Positions 1 through 5,462 of a DNA stretch of 8,498 nt are shown piece by piece; positions within the stretch are counted from its first letter, which is position 1; each line of letters opens with the position of its first letter. The DNA lies in contig JBKHEA010000032.1 of the NCBI GenBank assembly GCA_046541015.1, positions 1-8,498 on the forward strand, given 5' to 3'. The translations under genes and the position numbers were made by a program. The notes under the pieces were generated by a model. That model had not been told where the DNA came from, did no database searches, and worked only from the letters and a program-made list of their open reading frames with translations. This stretch comes from Liberiplasma sp046541015. GTDB lineage: Bacteria > Bacillota_I > Bacilli_A > Izemoplasmatales > Izemoplasmataceae.

Positions 1-11
1 CTATGTTTTTT

Positions 12-86
12 TGGAGGTCCCGACCGGATTCGAACCGGTGATCACGGAGTTGCAGTCCATTGCCTTAGCCACTTGGCTACGGGACC
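12..86 (-). tRNA. tRNA-Cys (anticodon GCA)
   Basis: The minus strand folds into a full cloverleaf. The 7-bp acceptor stem is GGTCCCG with CGGGACC, the T arm is ACCGG-TTCGAAT-CCGGT, and the anticodon loop CTGCAAC carries GCA (positions 51-53). The discriminator base is T, which is the usual cysteine identity base, and CCA is encoded (positions 12-14). The gene lies 52 bases downstream of the VTT-protein gene on the same strand, with no terminator between them, so it may be reached by read-through as well as by its own promoter. Its terminator lies outside the window. Confidence 0.97.
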
Positions 87-104
87 GTTTTAAAACGCTA
101 TTTT

Positions 105-132
105 ATATTATCATAAATTTGATTTTTGTCAA
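105..132 (-). promoter_or_regulatory. Promoter of tRNA-Cys
   Basis: Reading the minus strand, a perfect -35 hexamer TTGACA (127-132) is followed after 16 bases by TAATAT (105-110), which places the start about 10-15 bases before the tRNA. It sits just past the stop of the VTT-protein gene. The -35 is consensus; the exact -10 is ambiguous in this A+T-rich run. Confidence 0.65.
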
Positions 133-138
133 TATCTA

Positions 139-789
139 TCAAGCGTTTTCTTGGCTTACATACTCCCCTGCACGTTTTTCAAAAAACTCTAGTATTTTAG
201 TTTGAATAAACATAATAATAAGCGCTAATGGAATCGCAATAATAAATAGTATTAATACAAGCATTAAAGGACTAACTTCTTTAAATCGGTAAAAGATATA
301 ACTTGTTAATAAAAAACGTGTACCACGTGATATAAAAACAGCTAAAATAAAAGGTTTAAACTTCATACGCGCAAGTGCGGCGGTAAATATAATCACAAAG
401 AAAGGTAGTGGGGTCATCGCAAAAATAAAAATGGCCCACACACCATAACGTGTAAATAACTTTTGAGCACGTGCTTGATGCTCTTTTTTTAAGACTTTAT
501 TATAAAACTTATTATCCTCTTTAGCCATAAAATAATAGATGATAAATGCGCCTACAACATTGGCGATGGTGGCATTTAACCCCACACGCCACCAAGGCTT
601 ACCTGCAACATTAATAAGGGTAACGAAGAAAAACTCAACGCCAGATATTGGGGTAATCGTTTCAATGATTGAATAGATAAAAAGGCCGTATTCTCCAAAG
701 CCTTCCCAAAATAACCTAAAGCCTTCGAAAAAACGTCCAATCCAATCGACGAAACTCTCATCTGCATTTGCTAAAAATAAAAAATTCAT
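139..789 (-). CDS. VTT/DedA-family (YqaA-like) membrane protein
   Basis: A 216-residue integral membrane protein. The family (SNARE-associated/VTT domain) is linked to membrane homeostasis, and some members to lipid flipping; the substrate here cannot be told. Visible family features are an early E-x-x-TPISG segment (residues 43-50) in a membrane-dipping region, a helix at about 75-88, then a loop rich in Lys/Glu (90-112). A hydrophobic block at 117-140 follows, then the typical F-x-x-A-x-x-x-SRGTRF motif (about 147-159) and a final membrane helix at about 174-195. The tail is charged. The ATG at 789 is preceded by GGGGTGA, a moderate ribosome binding site. The gene ends in tandem stops (TGA, TAG). 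It has its own promoter (832-861) and may be co-transcribed with tRNA-Cys. Family assignment is by pattern; no close homologue was checked. Confidence 0.75.
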   Translation of the reverse strand: MNFLFLANADESFVDWIGRFFEGFRLFWEGFGEYGLFIYSIIETITPISGVEFFFVTLINVAGKPWWRVGLNATIANVVGAFIIYYFMAKEDNKFYNKVLKKEHQARAQKLFTRYGVWAIFIFAMTPLPFFVIIFTAALARMKFKPFILAVFISRGTRFLLTSYIFYRFKEVSPLMLVLILFIIAIPLALIIMFIQTKILEFFEKRAGEYVSQENA

Positions 790-831
790 GGTGTCACCCC
801 AATAACCCTATCGATGAATTTTGTTAGTCTA

Positions 832-861
832 ATTATACCATATGAACCCTTTTATAAACAA
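832..861 (-). promoter_or_regulatory. Promoter of the VTT-protein gene
   Basis: On the minus strand, TTGTTT (856-861) is followed after 18 bases by TATAAT (832-837). The -10 is preceded by TGG, giving an extended TGnTATAAT element that compensates for the weaker -35. Predicted start is near 825, leaving a leader of about 35 bases. Confidence 0.7.
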
Positions 862-883
862 TGTTATGACTATAGAATCAAAT

Positions 884-909
884 AAAAAAACACTTCATAT
901 AAAGTGTTT
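884..909 (-). terminator. Rho-independent terminator (minus strand)
   Basis: AAACACTT (888-895) pairs with AAGTGTTT (902-909) around a 6-base loop. On the minus strand the stem runs into a T tract (884-890). It would end transcripts arriving from the surface-protein operon or from within 910-1098, just before the VTT-gene promoter. The stem is A+T-rich, so strength is moderate. Confidence 0.6.
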
Positions 910-923
910 GATTGTTTGATGGG

Positions 924-984
924 TCGCATTTTACGAATGGCGGTCGTTTTAACCTCGCATTTCGCATATGACGGTGATTTTAAT
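924..984. repeat. Imperfect 31-bp tandem direct repeat, two copies
   Basis: Copy 1 (924-953) and copy 2 (955-984) both begin TCGCATTT and share CGGT then TTTTAA further on; by eye 22 of 30 positions match, at a period of 31. The repeat is richer in CG dinucleotides than its surroundings. It lies immediately beside the minus-strand terminator, in gene-free DNA. Function is unknown: it could be a pair of protein-binding sites, part of a short RNA, or a degenerate interspersed repeat. Confidence 0.6.
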
Positions 985-1098
985 TAACAAACCAATATCT
1001 TGATTACAATAATCGGTCAGTATATAAGTAACTTGAACCCTTTTCGAAAAACTTAAATTAAAGTATAATAAGTAGATATACAATTAGATTCTATATGT
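985..1098. other. Intergenic stretch without a recognisable gene
   Basis: No open reading frame with a ribosome binding site is visible on either strand. A TATAAT on the plus strand (1064-1069) has no acceptable -35. On the minus strand a loose TTGTAA-17-TAATTA pair (about 980-1010) could start a roughly 90-base transcript through the tandem repeat to the terminator at 884-909; this is weak. Otherwise this is probably the 3' trailer of the operon to its right. Confidence 0.4.
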
Positions 1099-1132
1099 AA
1101 ACGAACTTACTGTAAATGTAGTAAGTTCGTTT
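1099..1132 (-). terminator. Long hairpin after the surface-protein gene, no U tract
   Basis: AAACGAACTTAC (1099-1110) pairs perfectly with GTAAGTTCGTTT (1121-1132): a 12-bp stem with a 10-base loop, 15 bases past the stop of the 526-residue protein. The 3' arm ends in TTT on both strands but no longer T tract follows, so it may be an inefficient terminator or an mRNA 3'-end stabiliser. The clear U-tailed terminator is further on, at 884-909. Confidence 0.5.
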
Positions 1133-1147
1133 GAGAATGTACTTCTT

Positions 1148-2728
1148 TTAATCTACTGTAAATAAATACTCTACATTTTGTGATGATGATCCAAATGTTG
1201 TAAGCACAAGAAGGTATGGTATGTCTTGACACATGTCCTTTGTGATTTTTGATTGTAGATTTCCTCCACCATCATCATTATATACATGCGGGTATAGACT
1301 ATCAGTTTTCATTGGATATGTATGTCTAGGATCAATAAGATATAAATACATATCTTGATAGTCACCATTTGGTCGTTTGTCAGTTTCGAAAGTTAATACT
1401 TTTCTACTTGTAGGTGTAAAAGTATATAAAGATGCTCTGCTATGAGAAGTAATTCCATACAAAGTCCAAGTTAAGCCCTCTCTATTATATATACTTTCAT
1501 ATGTGGAGTACGAGTTCGATGGTATTATTGTGAATTTAACCTCTCCTAATTTATAGGAATTATACATCCTTACCTTTACTGTATATTCGATATTCGCATT
1601 AAAATAATACGATTTAAGTGCATTTGTTTTATATCCATCATCATCGTCATAAGCTATTCTAGTTCCATTAGTATCATAAATCTCTATATACGTATCTCTA
1701 TGACCAAATGTTTGCAGAGTTCTAGTTCCCGAAGTAGAGAATGTTATATTATATTCTTTGCTTTCACCTTTACCTAGTGTAAGAACTCTTTCTATATATC
1801 TATTCGCGTAATAGTTTGAATCAACATAAATTGTTTCGTCACTAGCATTTGAAGTTGGGTTCGAAGTTTCTAATGTGATGTCTACAAAATAAGGTACCAA
1901 CAAGCCAAGTTGTTGAGCAATATAAAGAGTATTTACAGCTACTCCTGGTATACTCCAACCATAATCTCCTAATGCAAAATCATACCTATCTGTAATAACG
2001 ACAACACTACTAGATTCAGATTTCGTAAATCTAAAACTATGTATTGCATTATACAGATCTTTATCATTTGTTGTTCCTGAGTTTGGAAATGATGATGATC
2101 CTGAGTAGACAGTTCCTGAAACAATATCTTGATATATTGTTGAATATTCAACATCACTACCCTCATTTGGATAATAAACTGAATCTAACTCATCATTATC
2201 TCTAGCATGTACAAGCAATTCTTCAGCTAAATCATAGTTTTTCAATGAAAAATAAGCGATAGCTGCAGATATAGCTGCTCTGTACACAAGAAAAGGATCT
2301 ACAATAGTAATTGATTTTACATCTTCATCATCATATGTTGGATAATCAAGAGTGTAAGTCATATAATCATCTCTTACAGACTTAAAAGAATCTAGCATAG
2401 TAATGGCATATTCTTTCTCATCTGTAGATTTCGTTTCTAAAACAGCACTTTCGAAATGATTTATTCTTTTATTTAACTCTGCTTCAATCGAAGTGTCCTT
2501 CTTCTCTAGTTCAAGAATTATAGAATTAATTGCATTTATTGCATTCTTCTCATTTTCTTCTGTTAACAAGATTGAGTTATAATCTAAATCAGGTCTTTCC
2601 TCGTTTGTATTGACGCTTTCCTCTTCTACCTTCTTTTCATTTATGGTATCTTCTGCATAGGTACTCGTAATATTCCCAAGTAAAACAATTGTTAATAACA
2701 TCATTAATAATATCGTTATTTTTTTCAT
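1148..2728 (-). CDS. Exported protein with helical N-terminal half and tandem PPC-like beta domains
   Basis: 526 residues. A typical signal peptide (Lys-Lys start, hydrophobic core, cleavage likely after STYA at residue 25) without a lipobox predicts release or wall association rather than a lipid anchor. An acidic linker (26-60) leads to helices at about 55-125 and 145-178; the latter, with NYDLAEELLVHA, resembles one TPR-like hairpin. A conserved-looking block (225-285) includes a DRYDFALGDYGW segment. Residues about 312-403 look like a pre-peptidase C-terminal (PPC) beta domain: L-x-x-G, then DTYIEIYD and a DDDDGY acidic loop (361-366). Residues about 420-526 repeat this scheme (DMYLYLID, then NDDGGGN), suggesting a second related domain. 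No protease or other catalytic motif is visible. The ATG follows AGAGGAAGG. It is the second gene of an operon, 14 bases after the membrane-anchored protein. I do not recognise a named family; binding at the cell surface is a guess. Confidence 0.8.
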   Translation of the reverse strand: MKKITILLMMLLTIVLLGNITSTYAEDTINEKKVEEESVNTNEERPDLDYNSILLTEENEKNAINAINSIILELEKKDTSIEAELNKRINHFESAVLETKSTDEKEYAITMLDSFKSVRDDYMTYTLDYPTYDDEDVKSITIVDPFLVYRAAISAAIAYFSLKNYDLAEELLVHARDNDELDSVYYPNEGSDVEYSTIYQDIVSGTVYSGSSSFPNSGTTNDKDLYNAIHSFRFTKSESSSVVVITDRYDFALGDYGWSIPGVAVNTLYIAQQLGLLVPYFVDITLETSNPTSNASDETIYVDSNYYANRYIERVLTLGKGESKEYNITFSTSGTRTLQTFGHRDTYIEIYDTNGTRIAYDDDDGYKTNALKSYYFNANIEYTVKVRMYNSYKLGEVKFTIIPSNSYSTYESIYNREGLTWTLYGITSHSRASLYTFTPTSRKVLTFETDKRPNGDYQDMYLYLIDPRHTYPMKTDSLYPHVYNDDGGGNLQSKITKDMCQDIPYLLVLTTFGSSSQNVEYLFTVD

Positions 2729-2742
2729 CTTATCCTTCCTCT

Positions 2743-3186
2743 CTATTCTATTTTTTCAATTAAGTACAAGACATTCTCTTGCTCAAAATAAATTAAATAT
2801 AAAGTTGAACCACTATCTGTGAAGATTTTAAAACTGTAACTCATACTCCAATCAATTTCTACAGATTCATTTACTTGAATGTGAAACTGATCTAGAGATT
2901 GATTAACAATAGTTTCTAAATCAATATTATCATCAGTTTTTGTTGTAAAATCAATATCAGTTAAAAAACTATCATCTTCAGATAATTCAATCTTAAGATA
3001 GATTATACCCTCACCAAAACTTCCTCGTTCATCAAGAGAATAAACCACATCATTCTTCTTATCAATTTCCAAACCCCACTTTTTATTAATATGATTTAGT
3101 GTTGTATTTCTATTACTTATAAAGAAACCTATTGATCCTACTATCAGTAAAGCTACAATTATGTATACAGTTAGTTTAATCTTCAT
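2743..3186 (-). CDS. Small membrane-anchored extracytoplasmic protein, unknown function
   Basis: 147 residues. One N-terminal membrane helix (about 6-23) follows a short basic start, with no cysteine lipobox, so it is predicted to be an uncleaved anchor facing outward. The remaining roughly 120 residues are soluble, acidic and likely mostly beta with one helix (about 90-101). No known domain or catalytic motif is recognised. The start is well set: ATG at 3186 preceded by AAAGGAGGT at optimal distance. The gene lies 14 bases upstream of the exported 526-residue protein on the same strand, and that gene's ribosome binding site lies in the gap, so the two are almost certainly one operon and may act together at the cell surface. 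The upstream promoter is not clear. Confidence 0.8.
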   Translation of the reverse strand: MKIKLTVYIIVALLIVGSIGFFISNRNTTLNHINKKWGLEIDKKNDVVYSLDERGSFGEGIIYLKIELSEDDSFLTDIDFTTKTDDNIDLETIVNQSLDQFHIQVNESVEIDWSMSYSFKIFTDSGSTLYLIYFEQENVLYLIEKIE

Positions 3187-3270
3187 ATTTACCTCCTTTA
3201 TATATACTTAATTTTAACAAAATGCAATGTATACTAACAGCGCACATCTGTCGTATTTTTAATTGATAAA

Positions 3271-3297
3271 ATTAAAAAATCACCAAAATAGGTGATT
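3271..3297 (-). terminator. Rho-independent terminator (minus strand)
   Basis: AATCACC (3278-3284) pairs with GGTGATT (3291-3297) around a 6-base loop. On the minus strand the stem is followed by a T-rich tract (TTTTAAT at 3277-3271, then further T). On the plus strand no T tract follows, so it works on minus transcripts only. The tRNA pair upstream already has its own terminator at 3522-3546, so this one is either a backup or ends a separate transcript. Confidence 0.65.
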
Positions 3298-3475
3298 ACA
3301 CTTCTCCCTATCTCTTACAACTCTAGAATATCATACAGACCAACAATATTCAAAGAGAAAATAACTCATTTTGCATATTACCGTCACAAATCGTACCTAC
3401 TGCAACATTTCATAAAAAGCAAAAGAAACAAAAACGATTTAAGGGATTTCTCCTTTACCTATCTTAATAATTCTA
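3271..3475 (-). ncRNA. Possible small RNA gene, about 200 nt
   Basis: Between two minus-strand terminators lies about 225 bases with no plausible protein gene on either strand. A candidate minus promoter is TTGAGA (3500-3505) and, after 18 bases, TATATA (3476-3481). The transcript would end at the terminator 3271-3297. Inside it, CTCT-GAATAT (3321-3331) pairs with ATATTC-AGAG (3346-3357), forming a 10-bp stem with a small internal loop. No known RNA family (6S, SRP, RNase P, tmRNA) is recognised. It could equally be an unused trailer between a terminator and its backup. Confidence 0.3.
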
Positions 3476-3521
3476 TATATAAAATAGGATTTAAACAGTT
3501 CTCAACTGCACATAACTGCAT

Positions 3522-3546
3522 AAAAAAAGATGATTTCTCATCTTTT
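3522..3546 (-). terminator. Terminator of the tRNA-Arg/tRNA-Pro operon
   Basis: On the minus strand AAAAGATGA pairs with TCATCTTTT (9 bp) across a GAAA tetraloop and runs on into further T residues down to 3522. It begins 10 bases after the tRNA-Pro 3' end, which makes its role clear. Confidence 0.85.
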
Positions 3547-3555
3547 GTTTGTCAA

Positions 3556-3632
3556 TGGTCGGGAAGACAGGATTCGAACCTGCGACCTCCTGGTCCCAAA
3601 CCAGGCGCTCTACCAAGCTAAGCTACTTCCCG
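3556..3632 (-). tRNA. tRNA-Pro (anticodon TGG)
   Basis: The minus strand gives acceptor CGGGAAG with CTTCCCG, a CCTGG-TTTGGGA-CCAGG anticodon arm with TGG at 3596-3598, a GCAGG-TTCGAAT-CCTGT T arm, discriminator A and encoded CCA (3556-3558). TGG can read all proline codons if its first base is suitably modified. It is the second gene of a two-tRNA transcript, 8 bases after tRNA-Arg. Confidence 0.97.
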
Positions 3633-3640
3633 TTTTATGA

Positions 3641-3717
3641 TGGCGCGCCCAAGAGGAGTCGAACCCCTAACCTTTTGATCCGTAGTCAAACGCTCTATCC
3701 AATTGAGCTATGGGCGC
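3641..3717 (-). tRNA. tRNA-Arg (anticodon ACG)
   Basis: The minus strand gives acceptor GCGCCCA with TGGGCGC, anticodon arm TTTGA-CTACGGA-TCAAA with ACG at 3681-3683, T arm AGGGG-TTCGACT-CCTCT, discriminator G and encoded CCA (3641-3643). An ACG anticodon normally needs A34-to-inosine editing by TadA to read CGU, CGC and CGA. It is first in the transcript with tRNA-Pro. Confidence 0.97.
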
Positions 3718-3736
3718 ACTTTTTAGCAGCAAAATG

Positions 3737-3765
3737 ATTATACCATAGTGAAGATGGTATTTCAA
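3737..3765 (-). promoter_or_regulatory. Promoter of the tRNA-Arg/tRNA-Pro operon
   Basis: On the minus strand TTGAAA (3760-3765) and TATAAT (3737-3742) are exactly 17 bases apart: one mismatch from the vegetative consensus. The predicted start is about 10-13 bases before tRNA-Arg. The spacer and -10 edge contain an inverted repeat, TACCAT (3741-3746) and ATGGTA (3754-3759). Confidence 0.9.
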
Positions 3766-3851
3766 TAGTTATTTAAGCCTTTTCTATCATATCAAAAACA
3801 TTGAATACTTGCAAGTAGTTTGTCATATTTTTTATGATTATTCGTTTTAAG

Positions 3852-3880
3852 ATTGCTAGTTTTATGATAGAATATAGTCG
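3852..3880 (+). promoter_or_regulatory. Weak candidate promoter of the heme membrane protein gene
   Basis: In the A+T-rich leader, TTTAAG followed after 16 bases by TAGAAT is the best plus-strand pair, and a nearby TATGAT is an alternative -10. Neither is strong. The ribosome binding site and start lie about 20 bases further on. Confidence 0.3.
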
Positions 3881-3899
3881 TATCTAAAGGAGGCGTATT

Positions 3900-4622
3900 A
3901 TGCAATATATACTTGGTGTTTTAGGCTTTATACTCATTGTGCCTTTATGGTTCATTGTAAAACGATTTGGTAAGAGTATTCATAAAAACGAAAATGTATT
4001 TTATTTAGTGATAGGTGGGTTTAATTTAATCTTAGCCATTGCTGCAATATGGATTCAATTAAGCAGTGACTTTCCAACATTTAAAGAAAATAACCCTGTC
4101 CTTTATGGCATCTTCTTTCAAGGACATATTCCATTTGCCTTTTATGTGCTAGTTATGATGGCCGGGGCATTAAAACCAAAAACTAAAGCCAAAATTAGTT
4201 TAATGATGGTAAGAAGAGAAATGGCAATTATTGGGTTTTTATTTTTAGTTCCGCATATGTTATTACTTATTGTAACAGCATTAGTTAACTATAACCCAAC
4301 TGGAACACTGGCATTTTTAATCATGTTGCCTTTGTTTATCACATCATTCACGCAAGTTAAAAAGAAAATGAAACCACTCAGTTGGAAAAAATTACACAAA
4401 TGGGCATATCCAGCGTACTTAATGATTTATCTACATGTTGCATCGATTACGGTTATCTTCAATGAAATTCGTTATAGTGATGGGACTTATAATTTAAATG
4501 ATTACATCTTTGGCTATGTTCGTTTTGGACTTTACACGATAGTCTTTTTAGTGTATACCATCTTAAAATTTAAAAATGATATCTTACTTAAAAAACCAAC
4601 ACCAGTTAAAAAAGCCTCGTAG
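3900..4622 (+). CDS. Ferric-reductase-like/MsrQ-like heme-binding membrane protein
   Basis: 240 residues, mostly hydrophobic, with about six membrane helices. It fits the ferric reductase-like transmembrane family, which carries b-type heme and passes electrons across the membrane; MsrQ is the bacterial member that feeds the periplasmic methionine sulfoxide reductase MsrP. Candidate heme ligands within or beside helices are H76, H119, H166 and H179. RRE (105-107) followed by H119, and W-x-x-LHKWAY then LH 13 residues later (H166/H179), match the MsrQ pattern. There is no flavin or NAD domain and no msrP or flavoprotein gene in the window, so the electron donor and acceptor are unknown. The ATG is set by AAAGGAGG 6 bases upstream. 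It is a single-gene unit; its stop codon lies in the terminator stem. Similarity to MsrQ is by motif only. Confidence 0.7.
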   Translation: MQYILGVLGFILIVPLWFIVKRFGKSIHKNENVFYLVIGGFNLILAIAAIWIQLSSDFPTFKENNPVLYGIFFQGHIPFAFYVLVMMAGALKPKTKAKISLMMVRREMAIIGFLFLVPHMLLLIVTALVNYNPTGTLAFLIMLPLFITSFTQVKKKMKPLSWKKLHKWAYPAYLMIYLHVASITVIFNEIRYSDGTYNLNDYIFGYVRFGLYTIVFLVYTILKFKNDILLKKPTPVKKAS

Positions 4623-4633
4623 AGGCTTTTTTT
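4608..4633. terminator. Bidirectional terminator shared by convergent genes
   Basis: AAAAAAGCCTC (4608-4618) pairs with GAGGCTTTTTT (4622-4632) around a 3-base loop. T tracts follow the stem on both strands, so it serves both the plus-strand heme protein gene and the minus-strand esterase gene. The plus stop (TAG, 4620-4622) lies in the loop and stem, and the minus stop (TAA, 4632-4634) overlaps the other end. Confidence 0.9.
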
Positions 4634-5408
4634 ATGAAAATAAATACCTTAAAATATCAGGTAAACGCTTAGCCCAATCAGTCTCATGATGTTTACCACC
4701 TGCAATAATCTGATATTGAAGTCTATCTTGAGTGAGTTTTTGTCTTAAGAGATCCACCATAATGGCATTAGAAATCATATAATCACTTGAGTTTCCTCCA
4801 CCGACTTCTTCATCGCCTGTATCTATATAAAGTTTTTTTATATGTGATAGATCACTTTCTTTAATGCAATGTCTAAAAGCACTAGGCGATACATAATAAG
4901 CTCCAGATACACTGCCAATAAGGCCAAAAGTTTCAGGATATTTGCATCCTGCATATAAACTAATAACGCCACCCATTGAACTCCCCATGATGGCTGTATG
5001 ATCTTTATCTTTAAGGGTTCTATAATTTGAGTCAATCATCGGTTTTAATTCATTCACTAAATAATCTAAATAAACATGGCCTTTGCCACCTGGGATAATC
5101 CCTTCTTCATTAAAAACATTAATTTCAAAAGGGTAAGGCCCATATTCATTGAGTCGTTTTATCCCATTAGCACAAGATAGTCCAACGATAATGATATCTT
5201 TTAAATCCTTATAATTGTTATAGGCATCTAAAACACCCCAAGTAACCCCCGCATAAGAATCTTCTTCAAAAAACAAATTATGTCCATCATGCATATATAA
5301 AACCGGATAATGTTTGTTAGATTCATCATAGTGTTTCGGTAATGCTATATAGCGAATTGCGCTTCTATTTAATGGTTCTATAAAAATCTCTTCTCTAATC
5401 ACTTTCAT
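4632..5408 (-). CDS. Putative serine esterase (alpha/beta hydrolase, esterase-D/PF00756 type)
   Basis: 258 residues from the ATG at 5408; cytoplasmic, with no signal peptide. In this numbering the fold is recognisable from the strand-loop PVLYMHDGHNLF (about 35-46), which is typical of this esterase family and forms part of the oxyanion site. The nucleophile elbow is GSSMGG (142-147, serine 144), the likely acid is in DTGDEE (196-201), and the likely catalytic histidine is in GGKHHETDW (237-245). Relatives hydrolyse small carboxyl esters, including enterochelin esters and S-formylglutathione; the substrate here is not evident. An in-frame GTG at 5417 would add three residues, but it lies inside the upstream terminator stem, and the ATG is better placed after GTGGGTG. 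The gene follows the uracil permease but is separated from it by a strong terminator, so it is probably transcribed from its own promoter. Confidence 0.85.
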   Translation of the reverse strand: MKVIREEIFIEPLNRSAIRYIALPKHYDESNKHYPVLYMHDGHNLFFEEDSYAGVTWGVLDAYNNYKDLKDIIIVGLSCANGIKRLNEYGPYPFEINVFNEEGIIPGGKGHVYLDYLVNELKPMIDSNYRTLKDKDHTAIMGSSMGGVISLYAGCKYPETFGLIGSVSGAYYVSPSAFRHCIKESDLSHIKKLYIDTGDEEVGGGNSSDYMISNAIMVDLLRQKLTQDRLQYQIIAGGKHHETDWAKRLPDILRYLFS

Positions 5409-5453
5409 AAAAAACACCCACTTTCTAATATATTATATCATTAGAAAGTGGGT
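5409..5453 (-). terminator. Terminator of the uracil permease gene
   Basis: A perfect 14-bp stem (5416-5429 with 5440-5453) and a 10-base loop, followed on the minus strand by G and six T residues (5414-5409). It starts 9 bases after the permease stop. The T tract runs directly into the esterase ATG, and the 3' arm contains the only candidate ribosome binding site for that gene. Confidence 0.9.
5432..5440 (-). promoter_or_regulatory. Extended -10 promoter of the esterase gene, inside the permease terminator
   Basis: The minus strand reads TGATATAAT, an exact TGnTATAAT extended -10 element, in the loop and last base pair of the terminator hairpin. There is no good -35. The start would fall near 5425, giving a leader of about 17 bases. 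Because an extended -10 can work without a -35, this is a credible promoter, but it rests on nine bases. Confidence 0.5.
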
Positions 5454-5462
5454 CTTTATCTT

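Noticed and set aside
86..97. Perfect palindrome CGTTTTAAAACG beside tRNA-Cys
   Set aside because: It has no loop, so it cannot be a hairpin, and A+T palindromes of this kind arise easily; it includes the first tRNA base and is more likely tRNA leader.
11..205. Plus-strand frame of 64 codons at the left edge
   Set aside because: Antisense to tRNA-Cys (GFEPV-type translation of the T arm) and to the end of the VTT-protein gene.
924..984. CRISPR array
   Set aside because: Only two diverged copies directly abutting each other, with no unique spacers and no cas genes.
1064..1069. Plus-strand TATAAT promoter in the 790-1147 intergenic region
   Set aside because: No -35 at acceptable distance, no TGn extension, and no plus-strand gene follows.
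3292..3737. Two plus-strand reading frames (3292-3621 and 3549-3737) overlapping the tRNA genes
   Set aside because: They run antisense through tRNA-Pro and tRNA-Arg, lack ribosome binding sites, and their SNLRPPGPKPG-type endings are the familiar translation of an antisense tRNA-Pro.
5409..5417. GTG at 5417 as the esterase start
   Set aside because: It lies at the edge of the terminator stem without a ribosome binding site; the ATG at 5408 fits better and the family needs no extra residues.
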